Below are positions 57,309-64,000 of a stretch of DNA of 64,000 bases, in pieces. Under the pieces are notes generated by a model. It saw only the letters and a list, made by a program, of their open reading frames with translations, did not search any database and was not told the DNA's origin. Position numbers and translations under genes: made by a program. The stretch's first letter is position 1; every line of letters begins with the position of its first letter. This DNA comes from Desulfoluna limicola (GTDB taxonomy: Bacteria; Desulfobacterota; Desulfobacteria; Desulfobacterales; Desulfolunaceae), in contig NZ_AP024488.1 in the NCBI RefSeq assembly GCF_021654575.1, positions 5,297,501 through 5,361,500 of the forward strand. The letters are read 5' to 3'.

Positions 57309-59111
57309 ATGGCTCAACTGATTGCAGACAAGAGAGATATCGACTTCGTACTTCATGAGCAACTGGACATTGGCGCCGAGTACAAGGGTGGTTCCTATGC
57401 CGAATTTAATCGTAAGACCATTGACCTGATCATCGGCGAAGCCCGTAACCTGGGGATTAAGGAGCTGCTTCCCCTGCAGAAGGTTGGGGACGACGGGTGT
57501 GTGTTCGATGCGGGCTCGGTAACGGTGCCCGAGGGCTTTAAGCGTGCTTACGATCTGTATTGTGAAGGGGAGTGGCTGGGCATGAGCGACGACCCGGAGT
57601 GGGGCGGCCAGGGGCTTCCCCATGCTGTGTCCATGGCGGCCAATGAGTACTTTTACGGCTCCTGCAACTCCTTCATGCTTTACAACATGCTCACCCACGG
57701 TGCGGCAAAGCTTCTGGAAGGCTTCGGTACAGAGACGCAGAAAAAGCAGTGCCTGAAAAAAATGCTCTCCGGTGAGTGGTCCGGAACCATGCTGCTCACA
57801 GAGCCCGAAGCCGGGTCAGACGTCGGTGCTCTCACCACTGTTGCCACAAAGAACGGGGACGGGACCTACAACATCTCCGGCAGCAAGATCTTTATTTCCG
57901 GTGGTGAGCACGACATGGTGGCGAACATCATTCACCCCGTGCTCGCCCGCATTGAAGGGGCTCCTGAAGGCACCCGCGGCATCTCCCTGTTTCTCGTGCC
58001 CAAGTTCCGCATCAATGAAGATGGCACGCCGGGTGAGTTCAACGACGTGGTCTGCACCGGCATCGAAGAGAAAATGGGGCTCCACGGCAACTGCACCTGC
58101 TCACTCACCCTGGGGGGCAAAGGGGAGTGTATCGGCACCCTGTTGGGGGAAGAGAACAAAGGCATGGCCGCCATGTTCGTGATGATGAACGAAGCGCGCC
58201 AGATGGTGGGGCTCCAGGGCTTTGCCAACGCCACGGCTTCCTACATTCATGCACTGAACTACGCCCGTGAGAGGGTCCAGACCAAGGGGCTTACCGATCC
58301 CGCCGGCTCGGCTCCCGTTGCCATCATCAATCACCCGGACGTAAAGCGTCAGCTCTTGATCATGAAGTCCTACGTGGACGGCATGCGAAGCCTCATTTAC
58401 TACGGCGGGCTCTGCCATGACAAGATCGCCATGACCGATGATGTCGAAGAGCGCAAGGCAACCAACGAACTCCTGGAAGTGCTGACCCCCATTATCAAGG
58501 GGTACGTCACGGACAAGGCCTTTGAGGTGTGCAGTCACGGCATCCAGGTGTTTGGCGGGTACGGGTTTGTGGAGGAGTTCCCCGTGGCCCAGCTCCTGCG
58601 AGACTCACGGATCTTCATGATCTACGAGGGCACCAACGGCATCCAGTCCATGGACCTTCTTGGCCGCAAGCTGGGCATGAAAAAGGGCAAGCCCTTCATG
58701 GACTTCCTGGAGGTGATCCGTCGCAGCATCACCAAAGCCAAAGAGGTGGAGGAGCTGGCTCCCCTGGCAGAGACCATGGAACGCTTCTTTGTCCGGTACA
58801 CGGAAGTGGCCACCGCCATCAGCAAGTCCGCCATGTCCGACAAGGTCCTCGACGCCTACGCTTTCTCCCATCCCTTCCTGGAGGTGACCGGAGACCTGAC
58901 CATGGCGTGGATGCTTCTCTGGCGCGCCACCGTGGCCGCTCCCCTGACGGAAAAGAAAAAGAAGGATGCCGCCTTTTATAAAGGGCAGGTCACCACAGCA
59001 CGTTTCTTTATCAACACCATGCTGCCCACGGCCATGGGCAAAATGGACGCGATTCAAGCCTGCGATGGCGCCGTCACCGCCATGGACGACGCAGGCTTCG
59101 GGGGGAAATAG
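57309..59111 (+). CDS. Acyl-CoA dehydrogenase (long C-terminal, DmdC/FadE5-like)
   Basis: The 600-residue FAD enzyme oxidises an acyl-CoA to the enoyl-CoA. It has the FAD/substrate loops MLLTEPEAGSDVGAL and ISGSKIFISGGEHD, the catalytic-base segment RIFMIYEGTNGIQSMDL with Glu440, and a C-terminal domain of about 130 residues found in the 590-600-residue subgroup that includes 3-methylmercaptopropionyl-CoA dehydrogenase. Substrate choice among DMSP-derived, short- or medium-chain acyl-CoA cannot be made. AAAGGA lies 8 nt before ATG 57309; the upstream frame to 57222 is repeat sequence. A hairpin terminator overlaps the stop. Confidence 0.9.
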   Translation: MAQLIADKRDIDFVLHEQLDIGAEYKGGSYAEFNRKTIDLIIGEARNLGIKELLPLQKVGDDGCVFDAGSVTVPEGFKRAYDLYCEGEWLGMSDDPEWGGQGLPHAVSMAANEYFYGSCNSFMLYNMLTHGAAKLLEGFGTETQKKQCLKKMLSGEWSGTMLLTEPEAGSDVGALTTVATKNGDGTYNISGSKIFISGGEHDMVANIIHPVLARIEGAPEGTRGISLFLVPKFRINEDGTPGEFNDVVCTGIEEKMGLHGNCTCSLTLGGKGECIGTLLGEENKGMAAMFVMMNEARQMVGLQGFANATASYIHALNYARERVQTKGLTDPAGSAPVAIINHPDVKRQLLIMKSYVDGMRSLIYYGGLCHDKIAMTDDVEERKATNELLEVLTPIIKGYVTDKAFEVCSHGIQVFGGYGFVEEFPVAQLLRDSRIFMIYEGTNGIQSMDLLGRKLGMKKGKPFMDFLEVIRRSITKAKEVEELAPLAETMERFFVRYTEVATAISKSAMSDKVLDAYAFSHPFLEVTGDLTMAWMLLWRATVAAPLTEKKKKDAAFYKGQVTTARFFINTMLPTAMGKMDAIQACDGAVTAMDDAGFGGK

Positions 59112-59153
59112 CATGAGGGGCCCCGGGCTCACACCCGGGGCCCTTATGCTTTG
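59110..59153 (+). terminator. GC-rich terminator-like hairpin
   Basis: GGGCCCCGGG pairs with CCCGGGGCCC around CTCACA, extended by AGCAT with ATGCT, then TTT. The 5' arm begins at the stop codon of the acyl-CoA dehydrogenase gene. Confidence 0.6.
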
Positions 59154-59171
59154 AAAGGAAAGGGCAAGGTC

Positions 59172-59305
59172 AAAAGCGTGCCTCCGGCGGCGAGGGTGGC
59201 GAAGCCACATTAGGCAAAAACACCTCGAAAGCTGGTTGCGAATGCGCTTTCCCCCTCGTTCCTCGGGGTAAATCGCATTCGCCTTCGGCTCGGGCTTCGC
59301 CCGAC
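59172..59305 (-). repeat. GGAGGC element, reverse copy
   Basis: AAAAGCGTGCCTCCGGCGG, GTGGCGAAGCCAC, AACACCTCGAAAGCTGGTTG, CGAATGCG stem around CTCGTTCCTCGG with CGCATTCG, then CTCGGGCTTCGCCCGA. Confidence 0.8.
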
Positions 59306-59490
59306 TCCATGGTTGAGGGGGCTGCAGGCATCCTTATAAGTTCTCTTATGCCTTGGGTTTCCACATATGGAACCGGAAAATAGACTATACGAGGCGTGTT
59401 AACGGCCATAGGGTCATGTATCTCTGCGTTATTCTTCTTTTACACAGACAGGAATGACGATGAAGGGTGTGGTACAGATGTCGTTATTCA

Positions 59491-59587
59491 TGGGCTTTGC
59501 CCATCAGTGAATGGGATCACCCCGAGGAACGAGGGGTGGGAGCATTCGCAACCCGCTTTCAAGGTGGCACCCCTTGCCGCCGGAGGC
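59491..59587 (+). repeat. GGAGGC element, forward copy
   Basis: TGGGCTTTGCCCA hairpin, GTGAATG, ACCCC around GAGGAACGA with GGGGT, GCATTCGC, CAAGGTGGCACCCCTTG and CCGCCGGAGGC. The end is 39 nt before the gene at 59626. Confidence 0.8.
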
Positions 59588-59625
59588 CTTTTTCTTAAAA
59601 ATAATAATATAAAAGGCACACTAAG

Positions 59626-60393
59626 ATGGATTCACTCACAATGGAGTTGGAGGGGCTGGGCCGGGAGGAGAAAGCCAGGTTGGCCATGGACATGATGCAT
59701 CGAACCATCATGCATCACGTGCTCTGGTTTACGGAAGTAAGGCACCAGATGGGGGCGGAGAAGGCCCATGCGGCTCTTTGGGAGGCCCTGGAGAGCAGCC
59801 GGACTATTCAGTTGAAACGCCTCTCCAAGACCTTGGGTTTCGGCATGACCGAGGGGATCCCCGATGCCCTGCTTTCTTTGGAGGACGAGAAGATGAACGC
59901 CTTGTTAGAGGCCATCTCCCTGAACTGGCTGGCCGGTGACGGGGTATGGTTCCAGGCGGTGGAGTTTTCCCACGGCATGAACGACGCGAAACGCTGCAAC
60001 GACTCCTGCTGGGCCCACTTCTCGCCCTTTGAAGGCTCTGCCGTGAAACGGTTTCTCGGCCTTCCGGATAACCCGGGGCTCGAGGGGCTGAAGGCCGCCC
60101 TGAAGTTTCGCATGTACGCCCGGATCAACAAACAGTCCATCGTGGAGGAGGAAGAGCACAGCTTTGTCTTTCAGATGAACAAGTGCCGGGTCCAGGCGGC
60201 CAGGCAGCGCAAAAAACTCGATGACTACCCCTGTAAATCTGCAGGTCTGGTAGAATACCCCACGTTTGCAAGGGCCATTGACCCGCGAATCAAAACCGAG
60301 TGCCTCGGCTGCCCTCCGGACCCCCACCCACAGGAGTGGTCCTGTGCATGGAAATTTTCCATCGATGAGAATGATTCAGAGGGGAGCATGTAA
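59626..60393 (+). CDS. DUF6125-like cytosolic protein
   Basis: The 255-residue soluble protein has a helical N-terminus with MMHRTIMHHVLWFTEVRHQM and a conserved-looking cysteine-rich C-terminus (IKTECLGCPPDPHPQEWSC). I associate this tail with the DUF6125 group found in deltaproteobacteria, but the function is unknown. The His and Cys content suggests metal binding, which is inference. AAAGG lies 9 nt before ATG 59626. It is a single gene between a forward and a reverse repeat element. Confidence 0.65.
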   Translation: MDSLTMELEGLGREEKARLAMDMMHRTIMHHVLWFTEVRHQMGAEKAHAALWEALESSRTIQLKRLSKTLGFGMTEGIPDALLSLEDEKMNALLEAISLNWLAGDGVWFQAVEFSHGMNDAKRCNDSCWAHFSPFEGSAVKRFLGLPDNPGLEGLKAALKFRMYARINKQSIVEEEEHSFVFQMNKCRVQAARQRKKLDDYPCKSAGLVEYPTFARAIDPRIKTECLGCPPDPHPQEWSCAWKFSIDENDSEGSM

Positions 60394-60406
60394 AATGGGA
60401 AAAGCA

Positions 60407-60510
60407 GCCTCCGGCGGCAAGGGGCTGAGCCCCTTGACCCCAGGTTCGCAAATGCTCTGAGCCCTCGTTCCTCGGGCTCTTCACATTTGCTGACGGGCTT
60501 CGCCCGTGGG
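60407..60510 (-). repeat. GGAGGC element, reverse copy
   Basis: GCCTCCGGCGGC, AAGGGGCTGAGCCCCTT, CGCAAATG, GAGCCC around TCGTTCCTC with GGGCTC, CATTTG and ACGGGCTTCGCCCGT. It starts 14 nt after the stop of the DUF6125-like gene. Confidence 0.85.
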
Positions 60511-60777
60511 GCTCCAGTGGTTATACTTATGTCGTCTTCCCCGGCTGTCAGGCATGCGAGATCCTAAGCGTTGCCTGATTTTTAAGATAGCTCGTCGGCC
60601 TTTGACGTACCGGATGACCGGGGATCCATGTGTGCATAGCGATACAATTCAGAGGAATATGTATGCTTGGGGAGAGCTTGATATCTTTAATTTTTGTTAT
60701 TCAATCTGATTTCAGGGCCCGGTTTTCATGCCGGGTCCCACCGATGTTCTGGCTCAAAATCTCTCCTAACCGAATTC

Positions 60778-60882
60778 ATGCGGGTTGGTTTTCTGGCGAT
60801 TATGAAAACCCGTATGAATGGACACCAGCATTTCTTCCTGCCCCACCCGTCCGACCGCGAGCGGGGTTTCATCGTGCTGTGA
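60778..60882 (+). CDS. Candidate 34-residue small ORF before a strong terminator
   Basis: The frame encodes a short basic peptide (34 codons, including LPHPSDRERGFIVL) and stops 16 nt before a strong terminator. The same frame opens further to 60694. There is no clear Shine-Dalgarno and no recognised family. It could equally be a leader, a gene remnant, or chance. The terminator shows that something is transcribed rightward here. Confidence 0.25.
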   Translation: MRVGFLAIMKTRMNGHQHFFLPHPSDRERGFIVL

Positions 60883-60898
60883 GCCAGAGCTTTTTTTC

Positions 60899-60940
60899 AA
60901 AACACCGCAGGCGCTCCATTGGAGCGCCTGCGGTGTTTTT
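60899..60940. terminator. Perfect bidirectional rho-independent terminator
   Basis: A 19-bp stem (60899-60917 with 60921-60939, core CACCGCAGGCGCTCC) with a 3-nt loop is flanked by A4 and T5. It separates the 59-60 kb plus-strand genes from the minus-strand antiporter. Confidence 0.88.
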
Positions 60941-60969
60941 GTCTGGTGAATGGTGAGTAGAACTCAGTA

Positions 60970-61067
60970 GGGGCAGAGCCCGTCAGCGAATGTGACCGCC
61001 CTGAGGAACGAGGGCGGAAGCATTCGCAACTTGGGGTGCAGGGGATTATCCCCTGCACGCCGGAGGC
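60970..61067 (+). repeat. GGAGGC element, forward copy
   Basis: GGGCAGAGCCC hairpin, CGAATG, CCGCCCT around GAGGAACG with AGGGCGG, GCATTCGC, TGCAGGGGATTATCCCCTGCA and CGCCGGAGGCATGCTTTTTT. The T-tract overlaps the antiporter stop codon. Confidence 0.85.
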
Positions 61068-61075
61068 ATGCTTTT

Positions 61076-62302
61076 TTAATGATGTTTTTTTATCAACTTT
61101 CCGATGGTGAGGCCCTGGGCGACAATGGAGAAGATGACCACCACGTAGGTCATGGTGACAAGGCCGTCCCGCACGGGGATGGATGCGGGCAGGGAGAGGG
61201 CTAAGGCCACGGAGATGCCGCCCCGTAAACCGCCCCAGGTAAGGATGGAGAGATCGCCCCTGGCGAAGGTCCGGAAAGGTTTCAGGAGCACGAGGGCCCC
61301 TGCAAGGGACGAGAACCGGGCGATAAGCACGATAAAGACGGCGATGAATCCAAGAATGAGATAGCTTTGCTGGACAGTGAGGATCAGGATTTCGAAGCCG
61401 ATGAGAAGAAAGAGGACGGCGTTTAGGGTTTCATCAAGAAGTTCCCAGAAGGTGTCCAGGTGTTCGCGGGTCTTGTCGCTCATGGCAAAGGCCCGGCCCC
61501 GGTTTCCGATGAGGAGGCCGGCAATGACGATGGCGATGGGGCCGGAGAGGTGAAGTGCCAGGGCCAGGGCGTATCCGCCGGTGACAAGGGCCAGGGTGAT
61601 GAGAACCTCCACCTGATAGTTGTCCACCTTGGATAAAAAGAGATAGGCGATCCAGCCGGTGACCAGGCCAAGGATCATCCCCCCGGCGACCTCTGTGGCG
61701 AAAAGGGCCGCCACGTGCCCCGCCGAAAGTTCCGCCTCACCCGTTGCGATCTCCAGGATGGTGAGGAAAACCACAACACCGATGCCATCATTAAAAAGGG
61801 ACTCTCCGGTGATTTTCACCTCCAGGCTCTTGGGGGCTCCGGCAGACTTCAGGATGCCCAGCACCGCCACCGGGTCGGTGGGGGAGATGAGGGCACCGAA
61901 GAGAAGGCAGTGGATGTACTTGAGGGAAAGGCCCACCAGGCCTGCGGCATAATAGACAAGGGTTCCGGTGATGAAGGTTGACGCCACCACCCCCACCGTG
62001 GCGAAAAAGGCGATCTCCACCTTGTTCTCCAGCAGGTCGTCCATCTCCACGTGAAGAGCCCCGGCAAAAAGGAGAAAGGAGAGCATCCCTACCATCAGGG
62101 TGGTGTTGAAATCGATGCCGGCGATGAGTTTCGTTACCCCAGGGTCCAGGCCGAAAGGCGCCAGGGCAATAAGCCCCAAGGACATCAACATGGCAATCAT
62201 CATGATGCCGATGGTGGCGGGAAGTTTGATGAACCGGTAGTTGATGAAACTGAAAAGAGCAGCAAGCGTAATTAAAACGGCAATGGCATTAAATAGGTGC
62301 AT
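61076..62302 (-). CDS. CPA1-family Na+/H+ antiporter
   Basis: The 408-residue inner-membrane protein has about 12 hydrophobic helices and the CPA1 (NhaP/NHE) motifs [11 protein letters not shown] and [14 protein letters not shown], including the ND ion-binding pair. It exchanges Na+ or K+ for H+ for pH and salt homeostasis. There is no long cytoplasmic C-terminal tail. AGGA lies 7 nt before ATG 62302. It is a single gene with a forward repeat at its 3' side and the reverse end of the tandem array at its 5' side. Confidence 0.92.
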   Translation of the reverse strand: MHLFNAIAVLITLAALFSFINYRFIKLPATIGIMMIAMLMSLGLIALAPFGLDPGVTKLIAGIDFNTTLMVGMLSFLLFAGALHVEMDDLLENKVEIAFFATVGVVASTFITGTLVYYAAGLVGLSLKYIHCLLFGALISPTDPVAVLGILKSAGAPKSLEVKITGESLFNDGIGVVVFLTILEIATGEAELSAGHVAALFATEVAGGMILGLVTGWIAYLFLSKVDNYQVEVLITLALVTGGYALALALHLSGPIAIVIAGLLIGNRGRAFAMSDKTREHLDTFWELLDETLNAVLFLLIGFEILILTVQQSYLILGFIAVFIVLIARFSSLAGALVLLKPFRTFARGDLSILTWGGLRGGISVALALSLPASIPVRDGLVTMTYVVVIFSIVAQGLTIGKLIKKHH

Positions 62303-62361
62303 GGTGAGGTCCTGGTGCTAAGTAGATGGAAAGCTATGATTAAATCCGGTTTCAAAAGCGT

Positions 62362-63190
62362 GCCTCCGGTGGCGAGGTGGGGGCACCTCGAAACCCGGTG
62401 GCGAATGCGACCCGTTCGTTGCCGTGCAACGGGTCGCGCGTACGCATTCGCGTTGTATGCAAGGGTGTGCAGTGTGCGTGGCAAGCGCGTGAGTTATGGG
62501 TGCTTCGGTTCCATACCATCGGTTGACTATAACCGGGATGTCTTCGGTGACAAGGGGGGCAAAAACACCTCGAAACCCGGTGGCGAATACGACCCGTTCA
62601 TTGCCGTGCAACGGGCCGCGCGTACGCATTCGCGTTGTATGCAAGGGTGTGCAGTGTGCGTGGCAAGCGCGTGAGTTATGGGTGCTTCGGTTCCATACCA
62701 TCGGTTGACTATAACCGGGATGCCTTCGGTGACAAGGGGGGCAAAAACACCTCGAAACCCGGTGGCGAATGCGACCCGTTCGTTGCCGTGCAACGGGCCG
62801 CGCGAACGCATTCGCGTTGTATGCAAGGGTGTGCAGTGTGCATGGCAAGCGCCTGAGTTATGGGTGCTTCGGTTCCATACCATCGGTTGACTATAACCGG
62901 GATATCTTCGGTGACAAGGGGGGCAAAAACACCCCGAAACCCGGTGGCGAATGCGACCCGTTCGTTGCCGTGCAACGGGCCGCGCGAACGCATTCGCGTT
63001 GTGTGTAAGGGTGTGCAGTGTGCGTGGCAAGCGCGTGAGTTATGGGTGCTTCGGTTCCATACCATCGGTTGACTATAACCGGGATATCTTCGGTGACAAG
63101 GGGTGCAAAAACACCCCGAAACCCGGTGGCGAATACGACCCGGTCGTTGCCGTGCAACGGGCCGCGCGTACGCATTCGCGCGATGTGTGA
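62362..63190. repeat. 182-bp tandem array, about 4.5 copies
   Basis: The segment CTCGAAACCCGGTGGCGAAT or its close variant recurs at 62387, 62569, 62751, 62933 and 63115, exactly 182 bp apart. Units are nearly identical. Each contains GCGAATGCG/CGCATTCGC outer arms and CCCGTT/AACGGG inner arms, then a G/T-rich stretch and GGTTGACTATAACC. The left edge is a normal GCCTCCGG end facing the antiporter start. The period is not a multiple of 3, so the open frames crossing it are not genes. Confidence 0.93.
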
Positions 63191-63404
63191 CGTCAATCCT
63201 TGTCCATCACAGGTGCGGTAGCTGCTGGTACCTGAACGCCAACATATAAGCTGCTTTTTCCGGTGAAATTCCGACGGTGAGGGCGGCGAAATCGCTTAGG
63301 CTAACGTAGACGGTTTCTTGGATGTTTTCAAGGGGCGCCTGTGCAGCCTGTCTCACACGTTTGACAGCAACGTCAGACGATACAGGTGGGGGGGTGAGAT
63401 ACAC

Positions 63405-63507
63405 CACGGACGAAGTCCGTCAGTGCATGTGATCAGGCCGAGGAACGAGGACTGGGAGCATTCGCCAACCTGGGGTCCAGGGGATATATCCCCTGGCTGT
63501 CGGAGGC
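63405..63507 (+). repeat. GGAGGC element, forward copy
   Basis: CACGGACGAAGTCCGT hairpin, loop GAGGAACGA, GCATTCGC, CCAGGGGATATATCCCCTGG and CTGTCGGAGGCGGGCTTTTTT, 16 nt from the HD gene stop. A degenerate reverse remnant lies at 63270-63302. Confidence 0.8.
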
Positions 63508-63522
63508 GGGCTTTTTTGCCTT

Positions 63523-64000
63523 TTACGCCGATTGTTCTTCTTTGAGGTGAATGCCCCATTCGGAGGAGAGGAGATCGGGTAGGTGGCCGGAAAGGCTTCT
63601 CTCACTGGCCCACTCCATGACTTCGCTGTCCCGTGCCGCACCGGTGCAGAGAAGGCCTAAGGCGGGGCGGATGCCGGCACGACCAAGGTCGAGGCGATCG
63701 GAGTCCCAGCACACCCTGACGGTGAGGTCGCCGGTGATGAGGCCATCAGTGTGGGTTTCGCAGGCGAGGGTGAGAAGGGCCAGTTGCCGGTCCGTTAAGG
63801 TCAGGAGACCTTCTTTGTGAAATTGGCGTGCCAGTTCTGCCCCTCGGGCGCCGTGGTCAGGATCGAAGGCTTCGTTTTGTCTCCCCGCGTCGTGGAAGAC
63901 GGAAAAGAGCTCCACAACGGTGAGGTCAGCGTCGGTGCGTTTTGCCAGCAGACGTCCGTTCTCTAACACTCGGGCCCAGTGGGAGAGACCATGGCGGCCC
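63523..64000 (-). CDS. HD-domain protein, 5' end beyond the window
   Basis: The frame is open to the window edge. It reads HGLSHWARVLENGR at the start and FSVFHDAGRQN soon after, giving the H...HD metal-ligand pattern of HD-superfamily phosphohydrolases. ETHTDG and WDSDRLDLGRAG supply later ligands (H and D). At least 159 residues are visible; the true start is to the right of 64000. It probably cleaves a phosphate ester or nucleotide; the substrate is unknown. Confidence 0.8.
   Translation of the reverse strand, partial: GRHGLSHWARVLENGRLLAKRTDADLTVVELFSVFHDAGRQNEAFDPDHGARGAELARQFHKEGLLTLTDRQLALLTLACETHTDGLITGDLTVRVCWDSDRLDLGRAGIRPALGLLCTGAARDSEVMEWASERSLSGHLPDLLSSEWGIHLKEEQSA

Noticed and set aside
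62362-63190. CRISPR array
   Set aside because: Units are 182 bp and near-identical throughout, with no short repeat alternating with unique spacers and no cas genes.
62496-63196. Several 70-180 codon frames on both strands in the tandem array
   Set aside because: The 182-bp period is not a multiple of three, so frames rotate through the units. They arise from the repeat and are not conserved genes.
63207-63407. Minus-strand 66-codon frame before the HD gene
   Set aside because: It runs across a degenerate GGAGGC-element remnant (63270-63302) and has no ribosome site.

Overview
The window is chromosomal DNA, roughly 55-60% GC by eye, from an anaerobic Gram-negative bacterium. It is most likely a Desulfobacterota (deltaproteobacterial), sulfate-reducer-like genome. 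The evidence is the mix of families: two sigma-54 activators, a class I Fe-S fumarase, a giant FAD/Fe-S dehydrogenase, a HEAT/cyclic-nucleotide/PilZ protein, an outer-membrane MlaA lipoprotein, an ArsC-type selenoprotein, a PfaD-like enoyl reductase and a CoA-transferase near an acyl-CoA dehydrogenase. The genus cannot be fixed from the sequence alone. No rRNA, tRNA, CRISPR array, phage or transposase gene was seen.

Layout. 0.2-9.2 kb: a HEAT/cNMP/PilZ protein, fumarase, an ABC-2 exporter pair and MlaA. 9.3-18.7 kb: ComEC, a PilZ-like protein, MurA, an orphan histidine kinase, a thioredoxin-fold/HEAT protein and a SPOR protein. 19.1-29.0 kb: FAD/Fe-S dehydrogenase coupled to RF3 (prfC), a small protein with its own terminator, an NtrC-type regulator and EttA. 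29.6-36.3 kb: zinc-ribbon and SPFH proteins, a DUF2914 protein, a selenoprotein with an in-frame UGA, YchJ and a Ski2-like helicase. 36.6-41.6 kb: a caspase-like lipoprotein, an LPP20-like lipoprotein and LeuB. 41.8-50.6 kb: a MerR-methyltransferase fusion, an Eis-like acetyltransferase, a BASS transporter, PfaD, a MalY/PatB lyase and a small ferredoxin-fold-like protein. 51-64 kb: M20 peptidase, PAS-sigma54 activator, CoA-transferase, acyl-CoA dehydrogenase, a DUF6125-like protein, a CPA1 antiporter, a 182-bp tandem array and a partial HD-domain gene.

The dominant unexplained feature is a family of about 45 structured, GC-rich intergenic elements. A full copy reads: a CGGGC/GCCCG hairpin; a GCGAATG arm; a stem closed by the loop GAGGAACGA; a CATTCGC arm; a second hairpin next to the end; and a terminal CCGCCGGAGGC, often followed by ATGCTTTTT. 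Stem sequences differ between copies but stay complementary, which is covariation, while the loop and the GGAGGC end are conserved. In every case I could orient, the GGAGGC end points toward the neighbouring gene whichever way that gene is transcribed, so genes or gene blocks are bracketed by inward-facing copies. Copies lie within 1-30 nt of many stop codons. One supplies the Shine-Dalgarno of a lipoprotein gene and one encodes the C-terminus of a transporter. This family is the best candidate for an undescribed system here.
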